Assembly (NCBI GenBank): GCA_902563885.1 | Contig: CACEYZ010000003.1 | Coordinates: 1-64,000 of the forward strand | Direction of reading: 5' to 3' | Source: an uncultured SAR86 cluster bacterium | GTDB taxonomy: Bacteria > Pseudomonadota > Gammaproteobacteria > Magnimaribacterales > TMED112 | Length of the DNA stretch: 64,000 nucleotides | In this document: positions 22,999 through 30,836 of the stretch, one piece after another | How the letters are laid out: each line of letters starts with the position of its first letter | Position numbering within the stretch: the first letter of the stretch is position 1 | Translations under genes and position numbers: made by a program | The notes under the pieces: generated by a model | What the model saw: only the letters and a program-made list of their open reading frames with translations | The model's database searches: none | Told to the model about the DNA's origin: nothing

Positions 22999-23978
22999 AT
23001 ATTTTTACAACAAAAATTTTATCAATTTTAGGAGTTTTTCTTGCTTTTATTGTTATTGGTCTTGGAGCCTGGACTCGTTTAGCAGATGCTGGACTTGGCT
23101 GTCCTGACTGGCCTGGATGTTATGGGTTTATAACTTTTCCAACCACTAGTCAGGAAATTGAAATGGCAGAACAATTGTATCCGGACTCTCCTGTTGAAAT
23201 TGACAAAATAATTCCTGAAGTAGTACATAGATACTTTGCTGCCTCTCTGGGTCTTCTCGCAATTTTTCTACTTTTTATATCTATTAAAGAAAAAAAACAT
23301 ATCCTTACTTCATCTCTGTTGCTTGCAATAATCATAGGCCAAGGAATATTTGGTTATCTAACTGTGAGTTTAAAACTACATCCTTTAATTGTCACCACAC
23401 ATCTTTTTGGAGCAATGATAACTACATCAATTTTTCTTGTTATTTTTTTAAGGTCACTCAAATTTCAACAGAACTTCGAAATTCTCAAAGCAAACAGACA
23501 TTTAATAATGATAGGTTTTGTTTTAATTATTTTTCAAATTTTTTTAGGAGCATGGACATCAACAAATTATGCTGCAAGAGCCTGTCTAGATCTGCCATAT
23601 TGTCAAGGCGAATTAATACCTAATACAAATTTCAAAGAAGCTTTTAATCTGTTTCAAACTATTGGTCCTAATTACTTATTTGGACAAATGAGCAATGAAG
23701 CTAGGGTTGCAATTCACATAACACATAGAATTGGCGCAATAGTTGTATTTTTATACTCTCTTTTTCTTATATTTAAATTGAAATCAAAAGAAACCTTAAC
23801 TGTGTTAGGAGCTTTTAGTGCAATACTTTTTCTTCAGGTTTTCTTGGGCATAAATAATATTTTAAGCCATTTACCTTTGTGGAATGCTGTAGCCCATAAT
23901 ATTTTTGGCGTTATGTTGTTTCTGTGCATGATTGTTATTATGTATTTGAGTTATAGAAAAGTTGATGCAGCTAAATAG
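22995..23978 (+). CDS. ctaA: Heme A synthase (CtaA/Cox15)
   Basis: CtaA oxidises the C8 methyl of heme O to give heme A for the oxidase. The 327-residue protein has eight predicted helices and the four conserved His regions: EVVHRYFAASLG, TTHLFGAM, HITHRIGA and AHNIFGVM. The N-terminal IGLGAWTRLADAGLGCPDWPGCYG is a family hallmark, with the conserved Cys pair in the first periplasmic loop; a second loop has ACLDLPYCQG. It overlaps ctaB. Confidence 0.97.
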   Translation: MNIFTTKILSILGVFLAFIVIGLGAWTRLADAGLGCPDWPGCYGFITFPTTSQEIEMAEQLYPDSPVEIDKIIPEVVHRYFAASLGLLAIFLLFISIKEKKHILTSSLLLAIIIGQGIFGYLTVSLKLHPLIVTTHLFGAMITTSIFLVIFLRSLKFQQNFEILKANRHLIMIGFVLIIFQIFLGAWTSTNYAARACLDLPYCQGELIPNTNFKEAFNLFQTIGPNYLFGQMSNEARVAIHITHRIGAIVVFLYSLFLIFKLKSKETLTVLGAFSAILFLQVFLGINNILSHLPLWNAVAHNIFGVMLFLCMIVIMYLSYRKVDAAK

Positions 23979-24831
23979 ATATCTTGATCTTTGCAAACCA
24001 AAGATTGTTCTTCTTTTAACACTAACAGCATTAGTGGGCATGATGCTTTCAACAAATTTCTATAATGATGTCATTTCAGGTCTCGCAAGTTTACTTGGAT
24101 TTGCATTTCTAGCAGCCTCATCAGCAGCTTTAAACCAAATTTTTGATAAAGAAACTGATAAAAATATGCAGAGGACAAAAAATAGACCTTTAGCATCTGG
24201 AAACATTACTTTGTTAAATGCTTTAATTTTTACATCTATACTTTTATTTCTTGGTTCATCTCTCATGCTTTATTTTTCAAATATTTTGACATTATTAATA
24301 ACTACCTTTGGTTTTATTTTTTATAGTTTGATATACACAATTTATTTGAAATGGGCGACTCCGCAAAATATTGTTATAGGAGGATTATCAGGAGCGTTAC
24401 CTCCATTAATAGGATGGACAGCAGTGACAAATGAAATTTCATTACTGCCACTAACACTCGTTTTGATCATTTTTCTTTGGACTCCTCCTCACTTTTGGCC
24501 TTTAGCAATAGATCGAATTGATGAATACAAAAAAGAGGGTGTTCCAATGATGCCAATTGCTAAAGGTGTAGCAAGAACAAAAATTGAAATGGTAATTTAT
24601 GCTGTTCTGCTATTTGGTGCATCGCTTGCTCCATTTCTTTATGGTCTTACTGGAATTTTCTACTTAGTTTCAACATCTTTATTGAACATTTATTTCATTT
24701 ATTTATGTGTTGCGTACCTTAATGATCGAGAAAATGTACTTTCTATGAAAATTTTTAATTTTTCTGTTAAGTATATGTTTTTGTTTTTTTTAGCGACTTA
24801 TGTCGACTTCTTATTAATGTTGTATGTCTAA
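23965..24831 (+). CDS. ctaB: Protoheme IX farnesyltransferase (heme O synthase)
   Basis: CtaB/CyoE adds a farnesyl chain to heme B to form heme O, the precursor used by CtaA. The protein of about 288 residues is a UbiA-type prenyltransferase with the Asp-rich motif NQIFDKETDKNMQRTKNRPL near residue 60 and the second Asp region RIDEYKKEGVPMMP. About nine helices are predicted. A TTG at 23962 is possible, but I prefer the ATG at 23965, which gives MQLNRYLDLCKPK. The start lies within the 3' end of ctaA. Confidence 0.96.
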   Translation: MQLNRYLDLCKPKIVLLLTLTALVGMMLSTNFYNDVISGLASLLGFAFLAASSAALNQIFDKETDKNMQRTKNRPLASGNITLLNALIFTSILLFLGSSLMLYFSNILTLLITTFGFIFYSLIYTIYLKWATPQNIVIGGLSGALPPLIGWTAVTNEISLLPLTLVLIIFLWTPPHFWPLAIDRIDEYKKEGVPMMPIAKGVARTKIEMVIYAVLLFGASLAPFLYGLTGIFYLVSTSLLNIYFIYLCVAYLNDRENVLSMKIFNFSVKYMFLFFLATYVDFLLMLYV

Positions 24832-25447
24832 AAATAAACTTACAATTTTATTATTTACCATTGTTATTGCACTAACTTCTTATTCATTTTGGCGAATAAG
24901 CATACCTAGAGTGCTATCTATCGAAGAGATGAAGGTAAATGGGTTCTATAAGTATGGTGATTCGCAAGAAGTAAGAGAATTTGAGCTGAAAGATCACAAT
25001 AATAATAATTTCACTAAAAAAAATTTAAAGAAGCATGACATAAACTTTATATATTTTGGTTATACCACGTGCCCGACTGAGTGTCCGGTAATGATGTCTG
25101 TAATGAGACAGCTTTTCGAAAAAATTGATACAGATGATATTGCATTTTATTTAATAAGCTTTGATCCAGAAGTTGATACCATTGATCGGCTAAAGAGATA
25201 CGTGACTGCATTTAATAAGGACTTTATTGGAGTGTCAGGTGAGCAGTCAGAAGTTTTGAAATTAGGCTACCAGCTTGGAATAGAAAAATTAGAACCCATG
25301 CAAAATCATATGAGTCAAAGAGTAATTTCGCATACTAATCATTTAGTTCTTGTGGATGATAATGCAAATATTATGGGGATATTTAAGGGGCCATTTGATA
25401 GTAGGGCTATGTCGTTAGTAACTAAGTCTTTGTTACAGACAAATTAA
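24824..25447 (+). CDS. SCO1/SenC-type copper chaperone for cytochrome oxidase
   Basis: SCO proteins deliver copper to, or reduce, the CuA site of subunit II. The 207-residue protein has an N-terminal membrane anchor (about 5-23) and a thioredoxin-fold domain with the copper motif FGYTTCPTECPVMM (CxxxC) near residue 85 and the third ligand His in SHTNHLVLVDD. It is the last gene of the oxidase cluster. It is followed by a 71-base gap that contains a tandem 11-bp repeat. Confidence 0.95.
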   Translation: MSKNKLTILLFTIVIALTSYSFWRISIPRVLSIEEMKVNGFYKYGDSQEVREFELKDHNNNNFTKKNLKKHDINFIYFGYTTCPTECPVMMSVMRQLFEKIDTDDIAFYLISFDPEVDTIDRLKRYVTAFNKDFIGVSGEQSEVLKLGYQLGIEKLEPMQNHMSQRVISHTNHLVLVDDNANIMGIFKGPFDSRAMSLVTKSLLQTN

Positions 25448-25448
25448 A

Positions 25449-25470
25449 TTCACATTAAATTCACATTAAT
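25449..25470 (+). repeat. Tandem 11-bp direct repeat upstream of a secreted-protein gene
   Basis: TTCACATTAAA followed directly by TTCACATTAAT gives two 6-mers (TTCACA at 25449-25454 and 25460-25465) exactly 11 bp apart, on the same strand as the downstream gene and 54 bases before its ATG. An 11-bp head-to-tail repeat is the usual layout of OmpR/PhoB-family response-regulator sites. It shares the TCAC core with the four-repeat array at 45258-45296. Which regulator binds, if any, is unknown. Confidence 0.5.
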
Positions 25471-25518
25471 AATCTAAAAATTTTCAAAAATAGCTTTATT
25501 ATTAAATAAGGAGGAAAT

Positions 25519-26235
25519 ATGAGAATTATTTATTTATTTATTTTATCTTTTATTCTTTTTCCACTTTCAGCTGACGATCATAAAGTTAAGCCTGGTGGTG
25601 AGGTAGGAGAATTTCACTATATAAAAGCAAAAAATCCCTTAGCAATTGTTGCAGCAACTGATAAGTTCATTGCTTCTGATTGCGGCCAGAAATGGCAAGC
25701 AAAATCACGAGGGTTAGTGTTAATGCAGCTGGATGGTTCAGGCATGTCACACTTTTTTTATTCAGGCTTTGATGACTATGAAAGCATGAATGAAGCAATT
25801 CAATTAGCAAATAGTTGTGCCGCAGGTCTTGAATTTGTCCAGGCAATTGGTGATGCCTCACATGGAGAATATTATTTCAATAGAATTGGTGAACTTTCAC
25901 TTCAAAAAGGTGATTGGACAAAAGATAGCGTTTTCTTGAAGTATGATCTTTTTGTTGATCCAATGAAAAGGGGAGATTATGCAAAGGCTTGGAGTTCATT
26001 AGTTGAAAGCCAAGATACTCCTGGTTCATCAGGACTTGTAACTCATGTTACTGGTAACGGGCGTGTATCACATTTTGCATTTAATGGCGGCCCTTCAATG
26101 CCAGAATTGATGTCAGGATCAGAAGAGACCTTTAGCAGTAAAGAGTTTTTGGAATTTGCAGCTGAAGTTGATGAATACAGAACTGTTGTTAATGTAATGA
26201 TGGTTACACCTGTAAAAGCTTGGGTTAAAGAGTAA
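25519..26235 (+). CDS. Secreted protein of unknown function with an internal duplication
   Basis: I do not recognise this 238-residue protein. It has a clear signal peptide (about 1-19, ending PLSA before DDHK). The mature part consists of two similar halves. SRGLVLMQLDGSGMSHFFYSG near residue 65 aligns with SSGLVTHVTGNGRVSHFAFNG near residue 175, each after an N-terminal helix-like stretch and before a helix-strand segment. Two Cys fall in the first half only. A strong ribosome binding site (AAGGAGGAAAT) precedes the ATG, stronger than those of most genes here, suggesting high expression. It is monocistronic, between a tandem repeat and a terminator. Confidence 0.85.
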   Translation: MRIIYLFILSFILFPLSADDHKVKPGGEVGEFHYIKAKNPLAIVAATDKFIASDCGQKWQAKSRGLVLMQLDGSGMSHFFYSGFDDYESMNEAIQLANSCAAGLEFVQAIGDASHGEYYFNRIGELSLQKGDWTKDSVFLKYDLFVDPMKRGDYAKAWSSLVESQDTPGSSGLVTHVTGNGRVSHFAFNGGPSMPELMSGSEETFSSKEFLEFAAEVDEYRTVVNVMMVTPVKAWVKE

Positions 26236-26240
26236 TTCTT

Positions 26241-26267
26241 AAAAGGTCCTGTTTAACGGGACCTTTT
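26241..26267 (+). terminator. Intrinsic terminator, usable in both directions
   Basis: AAAAGGTCC (26241-26249) pairs perfectly with GGACCTTTT (26259-26267) around a 9-base loop, giving a 9-bp stem with A-tract and T-tract flanks on both strands. It lies just after the stop of the duplicated secreted protein and overlaps the stop of the convergent oxidoreductase gene, so it can end both transcripts. Confidence 0.85.
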
Positions 26268-27267
26268 ATTCATTTGTAAGAACCACTTTTCCTATTACAC
26301 CTCTATTTCCAATAAGATTTATTGCTTCAACAGCTCTCTCCATTGGAAATGTTTTTGAAACTAGAGGTTTAATTTCACCATCTTTAAGCATTTGATTAAT
26401 TTCATTTAGATTTTTAGTATTTAAATCAGGTTCACGTCCAGTAAAAGAACCCCAAAAAACTCCAACTAATGAAGCTCCTTTCAAAAGTGAAAGATTTATA
26501 GGTAATTTAGGTATCTGTCCAGCTGCAAAACCAACCACTAAATACCTTCCTTTCCAACCAATGGACCTAAATGCTGGTTCCGTATAACAATCGCCAATTG
26601 GGTCATAAATAATATCAAACCCACCTTTTAGACTTTTTGACTTTAGTTCTAATGATAGTGCTTTTGATTCGTCTTTATCTTTGGGACCCTCTCCGTATAT
26701 AACAACATCGGCAGCACCATAATCACGACAAATTTGTGCCTTTTCTTCATTTGATACACCAGCTACAACCCTTGCTCCTTTCGCAACTGCGATATCTACA
26801 GCAGCTAATCCCACGCCACCAGATGCTCCTAATACTAGCAATTCATCATCTTTCTTGAGCTCACCTCTTTGCATAAGAGCATGATAGCTGGTGCCATATG
26901 CCATTTGGTATGATGCAGCCATTTCGAAAGATGTGTCTTCTTCAATTGCAAAAGTCCCAAGTTCATGCATACAAATCTCTTCAGCAAAAGCTCCATAAGC
27001 AGACATAAAATAAACACGATCACCTTCTTTGAATTTCGTTACATTTTTTCCAATTTTTTTTATTACGCCTGCTCCCTCATTCCCTGGTGCAAAAGGAAAA
27101 TCAGGTTTAAATTGATAAAGGCCTTGAACAATTAAATAGTCAGGGAAGTTAAGAGCTGCAGCCTTAACTGATATGAGTACTTCATCATCTCCAGGCTCAG
27201 GAGAGTCAATATTCTCCCAAACAAGATTTTCAATTGGACCGAATTCTTTACAATGCAGAATTTTCAA
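26266..27267 (-). CDS. Zinc-independent medium-chain oxidoreductase (quinone oxidoreductase family)
   Basis: The 333-residue protein has the MDR fold: an N-terminal GroES-like domain (AALNFPDYLIVQGLY, FAPGNEGAGVI) and an NADPH-binding Rossmann domain (LLVLGASGGVGLAAVDIA near residue 145). It lacks the Cys-rich structural-zinc loop of alcohol dehydrogenases, which fits NADPH:quinone reductase or enoyl reductase-like enzymes. The C-terminus MERAVEAINLIGNRGVIGKVVL is typical. The substrate cannot be inferred. Its start overlaps the gshA stop by 4 bases. Confidence 0.9.
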   Translation of the reverse strand: MKILHCKEFGPIENLVWENIDSPEPGDDEVLISVKAAALNFPDYLIVQGLYQFKPDFPFAPGNEGAGVIKKIGKNVTKFKEGDRVYFMSAYGAFAEEICMHELGTFAIEEDTSFEMAASYQMAYGTSYHALMQRGELKKDDELLVLGASGGVGLAAVDIAVAKGARVVAGVSNEEKAQICRDYGAADVVIYGEGPKDKDESKALSLELKSKSLKGGFDIIYDPIGDCYTEPAFRSIGWKGRYLVVGFAAGQIPKLPINLSLLKGASLVGVFWGSFTGREPDLNTKNLNEINQMLKDGEIKPLVSKTFPMERAVEAINLIGNRGVIGKVVLTNE

Positions 27268-28751
27268 TTGATTTCCCCTCTAAAGTTTTTTAAAAAAGTT
27301 TCAAAATCTATCTTATCTTTATTTTGCTGATCTAAGTATTCTTTTTTGGATGTTTTAGCCTCTAAGGACATCTTTTTTAAAAATTCTTTCGAAAGATTTA
27401 AATTTTGTTTTTTTGATTTGGAGCTTATAAAATTCACGATTGAATTATTTGATAAATCATCAATAATCTGTGTGGATAGTGGTACTTCATTTCTTCTATA
27501 AAATTCTTTAAACATACTTTTATGGTTCTCTTTTAAACCAATTGCATTTGATAGGCTTTCAAGTGATTCTAATAATTCTTGCGTTAATACTTTAATACTT
27601 TTTTCTGCATCACCCTTTTCAAAACTGCAAATCAAATTACAGTCCTGACCAGATTCAGAGGCTCGCCTTATATTTTCTTTGATCTTGATTTCTTCGATAG
27701 GATCAATTTTTTCATTACCACATAAAATGCAATATATTGACAAAAGTTCGAGAAACTCAATTTGAATTTGAGAGATTCCAAAAGGTGTATAAGGGTCCAA
27801 ATCTATAGATCGTAACTCTAGATACTTTATCCCCCCGTTTTTTAATTGGTTATATTGACGCTCATTTGTTGTAAATTCTCCCTTTGGTCTTATGTGATTA
27901 TAGAGTTCACTCTCTATTTGAATTGTCCCATTATTTATTTGTTTTGGATTTGATAGTTCGATTTCAATTTCTTTAAATCTTTTATTTGGAACATTTATGT
28001 AGTACTTAATTATTTCGAGATAATCTTTGAGTGAATTGAAATTAATAAATTTCTGCTCTTGCTCCTCCGAGTAATATCCTAATTTACTCACTCTCAAAGA
28101 TGTGGCTTTAGGCAAATAACAGTCTGTTCTATTAAGAAATTCTACATTTATATCTCTGTCCTTAATAAAAGACTTATGAGCAACGGGTGACGCTCCTATT
28201 ACTCTCAAAACCTGTGGAAAGATACGAAGAAAATTTCTGCATGCGCAGAGATATATCTCATCTTTATCTCCACCAAGAGAATCAATAACTGAGCTTGAGA
28301 AAGATATATTAAAGTGAATGCCTGCTGTGCTTTGCATCTTATCTCCATACCTATTTCTTAAGCCCAACCTGTAAAGATATGCCAGTTTTGATTTATTTAT
28401 GTCACCTGAAGGAGGAAGAGTTATGTACTTTTTCTTAAATTTCGGCGGCATTGAGTAATTCCACAAAAAATCATCTTCAATTTGCTGTTCTAAATACAAA
28501 TGAAGATCTTTTAAAAATTTAAATAATTCCAGATTATCCTCAAAAGGGGGAGTAACAATTTCAAAGTGAGGCTCTGAATAATCAAGCGTAATGTATTTAT
28601 TAAAATGATGACTGCCTAAAATGCTAGGAAATTTGTTGCCTGAAATTTTGCCTTCTATATCTGTTCGAAGATTTTCTTTCTCTAAGCCTTTATATGTCTT
28701 TTTATCAGATGCTAAGAAAGCTTTAACTTTATCTCGGTTGATTGCAACCAT
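27264..28751 (-). CDS. gshA: Glutamate-cysteine ligase (gammaproteobacterial GshA type)
   Basis: GshA joins glutamate and cysteine using ATP, the first step of glutathione synthesis. The 495-residue protein has the group 1 GCL pattern of enteric-type enzymes: LGSHHFNKYITLDYSEPHFEIVTPP region (metal and substrate Glu residues), MQSTAGIHFNISFS, GGIKYLELRSIDLDPYTPFG, and QTDCY-like NRTDCYLPKATSLR. The length is slightly below that of E. coli (518). It sits between pckA and the oxidoreductase on the same strand; gshB is not in the window. Confidence 0.94.
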   Translation of the reverse strand: MVAINRDKVKAFLASDKKTYKGLEKENLRTDIEGKISGNKFPSILGSHHFNKYITLDYSEPHFEIVTPPFEDNLELFKFLKDLHLYLEQQIEDDFLWNYSMPPKFKKKYITLPPSGDINKSKLAYLYRLGLRNRYGDKMQSTAGIHFNISFSSSVIDSLGGDKDEIYLCACRNFLRIFPQVLRVIGASPVAHKSFIKDRDINVEFLNRTDCYLPKATSLRVSKLGYYSEEQEQKFINFNSLKDYLEIIKYYINVPNKRFKEIEIELSNPKQINNGTIQIESELYNHIRPKGEFTTNERQYNQLKNGGIKYLELRSIDLDPYTPFGISQIQIEFLELLSIYCILCGNEKIDPIEEIKIKENIRRASESGQDCNLICSFEKGDAEKSIKVLTQELLESLESLSNAIGLKENHKSMFKEFYRRNEVPLSTQIIDDLSNNSIVNFISSKSKKQNLNLSKEFLKKMSLEAKTSKKEYLDQQNKDKIDFETFLKNFRGEIN

Positions 28752-28768
28752 GAAATTATAATAACTTA

Positions 28769-30292
28769 TTATTTTGGGCCAGAAGCAAGAATCTCTTCGC
28801 TCACTTTAAATTTTTTGATGTTATCTTTAAATCTTTGTGCCAATTTTTCGGCTTCAGAGTCATACATATCTTTGTCTTCCCATGCCTCTTTTGGGTTTAG
28901 ATATTTTTCATCTACTCCAGATATTTTATTCGGAATTATTAAATTTAAAGGTTCCATATGATAAGTATCAGTATGGTCAATGGCATTATCTTGTATCGCT
29001 GAAATGATTGCTCTAGTTACAGGAATAGGGAATCTTTTTCCTACTCCATATCCTCCTCCTGTCCAGCCAGTGTTTACAAGATAAACTTTTGTATCCATTT
29101 TTTCTATTCTTTTGATCAGCAAATCTGCATATACGCCAGCAGGCCTGGGAAAAAAAGGGGCTCCAAAGCAAGTTGAAAAAGTGAAATCCATGGACTTTGT
29201 ACTCCCCACTTCAGTAGAGCCTACTTTAGCGGTATAACCACTCAAGAAATGATAAGCAGCAGAAGTTTTGTTAAGTATGCTTACCGGTGGTAATACTCCT
29301 GATAAATCACAAGTTAAAAAAATAATATTATCTGGCTCTATGCCCTCATTTTCTGGAACGCTATTTTCAATAAACTCTCTTGGATAGCAGCATCTTGTAT
29401 TTTCTGTATATTTATCACTATCATAGTCAGGGTTTCCTTGAGTATCGGTATCAACATTTTCTAAAACACTCCCAAACTTAATTGCATCCCAAATCAATGG
29501 TTCATTTTCCCTGGAAAGTTTTATGCACTTAGCATAACAACCACCCTCAAAATTAAAGACTGTACCATCGCCCCATCCATGCTCATCATCTCCGATTAGT
29601 GAACACTTGGGATCTGTAGATAATGTGGTTTTGCCTGTTCCAGATAAACCAAAAAATAATGTTGTACGCCCGTCTGAGGTTTGATTTGCTGAGCAGTGCA
29701 TAGGAAGAACATTTTTTTCAGGTAATAGAAAGTTTTGCACAGAAAACATAGACTTTTTTATTTCACCAGCATATTTCATACCGGCAATCAAAACTCTTCT
29801 TTTATGAAAATTGATTATCACACAACCATCAGAATTAGTTTTATCAACTTCAGGATCGCAAACAAAATCAGGTGCTGAAATCAACTGCCAAGCTTCTTTA
29901 TTTTCAGAGTTATATTTATTAGGAACAATAAAGATTAATTTTGAAAAAAGAGAATGCCACGCTTTTTCACACTTTACTTCCACTGGAATATAGTGATCTT
30001 TATTTGAACCAACATGAACTTCTGTTTTATAGTGTTTTTTATTACTTAAATAATCGGAAACTTTATTCCATAGATTATTAAAATCATCTGAATTAAAAGG
30101 CTGGTTAACGTTACCCCATTCAATTTGATCTCTAGTGCTGGCTTCTTCTACAATAAATCTATCTTTTGGACTTCTTCCAGTCCTACTTCCAGTTAAGGCA
30201 AGAAATGCGCCATTGCTGACAAGTTTTCCTTCATCATTAGCAACAGCCTCTTCAATAAGTTTAGAATTAGATAAGATTTGTTCTTTTGACAT
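28769..30292 (-). CDS. pckA: Phosphoenolpyruvate carboxykinase (ATP)
   Basis: PckA converts oxaloacetate to phosphoenolpyruvate with ATP, the entry step of gluconeogenesis. The 507-residue protein shows the ATP-type signature [16 protein letters not shown] (P-loop) around residue 215, followed by [28 protein letters not shown] (metal-binding Asp), and the R-rich TSDGRTTLF. It is shorter than E. coli PckA (540). It stands between gshA and dsbB, all leftward, with 17-base gaps. Confidence 0.97.
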   Translation of the reverse strand: MSKEQILSNSKLIEEAVANDEGKLVSNGAFLALTGSRTGRSPKDRFIVEEASTRDQIEWGNVNQPFNSDDFNNLWNKVSDYLSNKKHYKTEVHVGSNKDHYIPVEVKCEKAWHSLFSKLIFIVPNKYNSENKEAWQLISAPDFVCDPEVDKTNSDGCVIINFHKRRVLIAGMKYAGEIKKSMFSVQNFLLPEKNVLPMHCSANQTSDGRTTLFFGLSGTGKTTLSTDPKCSLIGDDEHGWGDGTVFNFEGGCYAKCIKLSRENEPLIWDAIKFGSVLENVDTDTQGNPDYDSDKYTENTRCCYPREFIENSVPENEGIEPDNIIFLTCDLSGVLPPVSILNKTSAAYHFLSGYTAKVGSTEVGSTKSMDFTFSTCFGAPFFPRPAGVYADLLIKRIEKMDTKVYLVNTGWTGGGYGVGKRFPIPVTRAIISAIQDNAIDHTDTYHMEPLNLIIPNKISGVDEKYLNPKEAWEDKDMYDSEAEKLAQRFKDNIKKFKVSEEILASGPK

Positions 30293-30309
30293 TAAAGATA
30301 GCCCAATAT

Positions 30310-30813
30310 TTATTTAGTCATATTTATAAAAATTAAAAGGTATCTTAACAGTATTAATAAAATCATTGAAGCAAAATAGATAGTTGACCATTCGGCAATA
30401 TTTAAGGTTAAAAACGTCCAAACTTCTTCTGCACACTTGCTGCTACCAATGAAGATTTTTTGAATACCCTCAAAAAATGGATAAATATTAAATATCACAT
30501 CAAAGGGCATGTCACATAAGCCATCAGGCAGCTGATCTTTAGGTAAATTTTGTAGATATATTTGCCTACTTCCTGCTGATAGACCTATTGTCAAAGCTAG
30601 GATTCCAAGGATATCAAAATAAGTTTTTAATATCGGCATTAACGCCTTAATCAGAAAAATTACAAAAACAGTTCGAGCTGCGTAAGATTGAATTAAACAT
30701 AGATTACACGGCGTAAGACCCTCTATATTTTCAAGATAATATTGACTTAGAACAACAAATCCCGAGCAAAAAGTAATAAAAAAATCTAAATAGTTTTGAA
30801 AAAATGCTTTCAC
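30310..30813 (-). CDS. dsbB: Disulfide bond formation protein DsbB
   Basis: DsbB reoxidises DsbA and passes electrons to quinone. The 167-residue protein has four helices and both Cys pairs: CNLC at residues 36-39 in the first periplasmic loop, and two later Cys in the second loop (GLCDMP and SSKCAEE). The adjacent conserved Arg (YAART) is also present. Its partner dsbA lies about 3.3 kb away at 34.1 kb. dsbB is divergent from polA, with a 23-base gap between the chosen starts. Confidence 0.94.
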   Translation of the reverse strand: MKAFFQNYLDFFITFCSGFVVLSQYYLENIEGLTPCNLCLIQSYAARTVFVIFLIKALMPILKTYFDILGILALTIGLSAGSRQIYLQNLPKDQLPDGLCDMPFDVIFNIYPFFEGIQKIFIGSSKCAEEVWTFLTLNIAEWSTIYFASMILLILLRYLLIFINMTK

Positions 30814-30836
30814 AATTAAGTATTATATATACTTCT

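Noticed and set aside
27470-27480. TGTGGATAG within gshA as a DnaA box
   Set aside because: One mismatch from the consensus, in the middle of a coding gene, isolated and 25 kb from dnaA; expected by chance.
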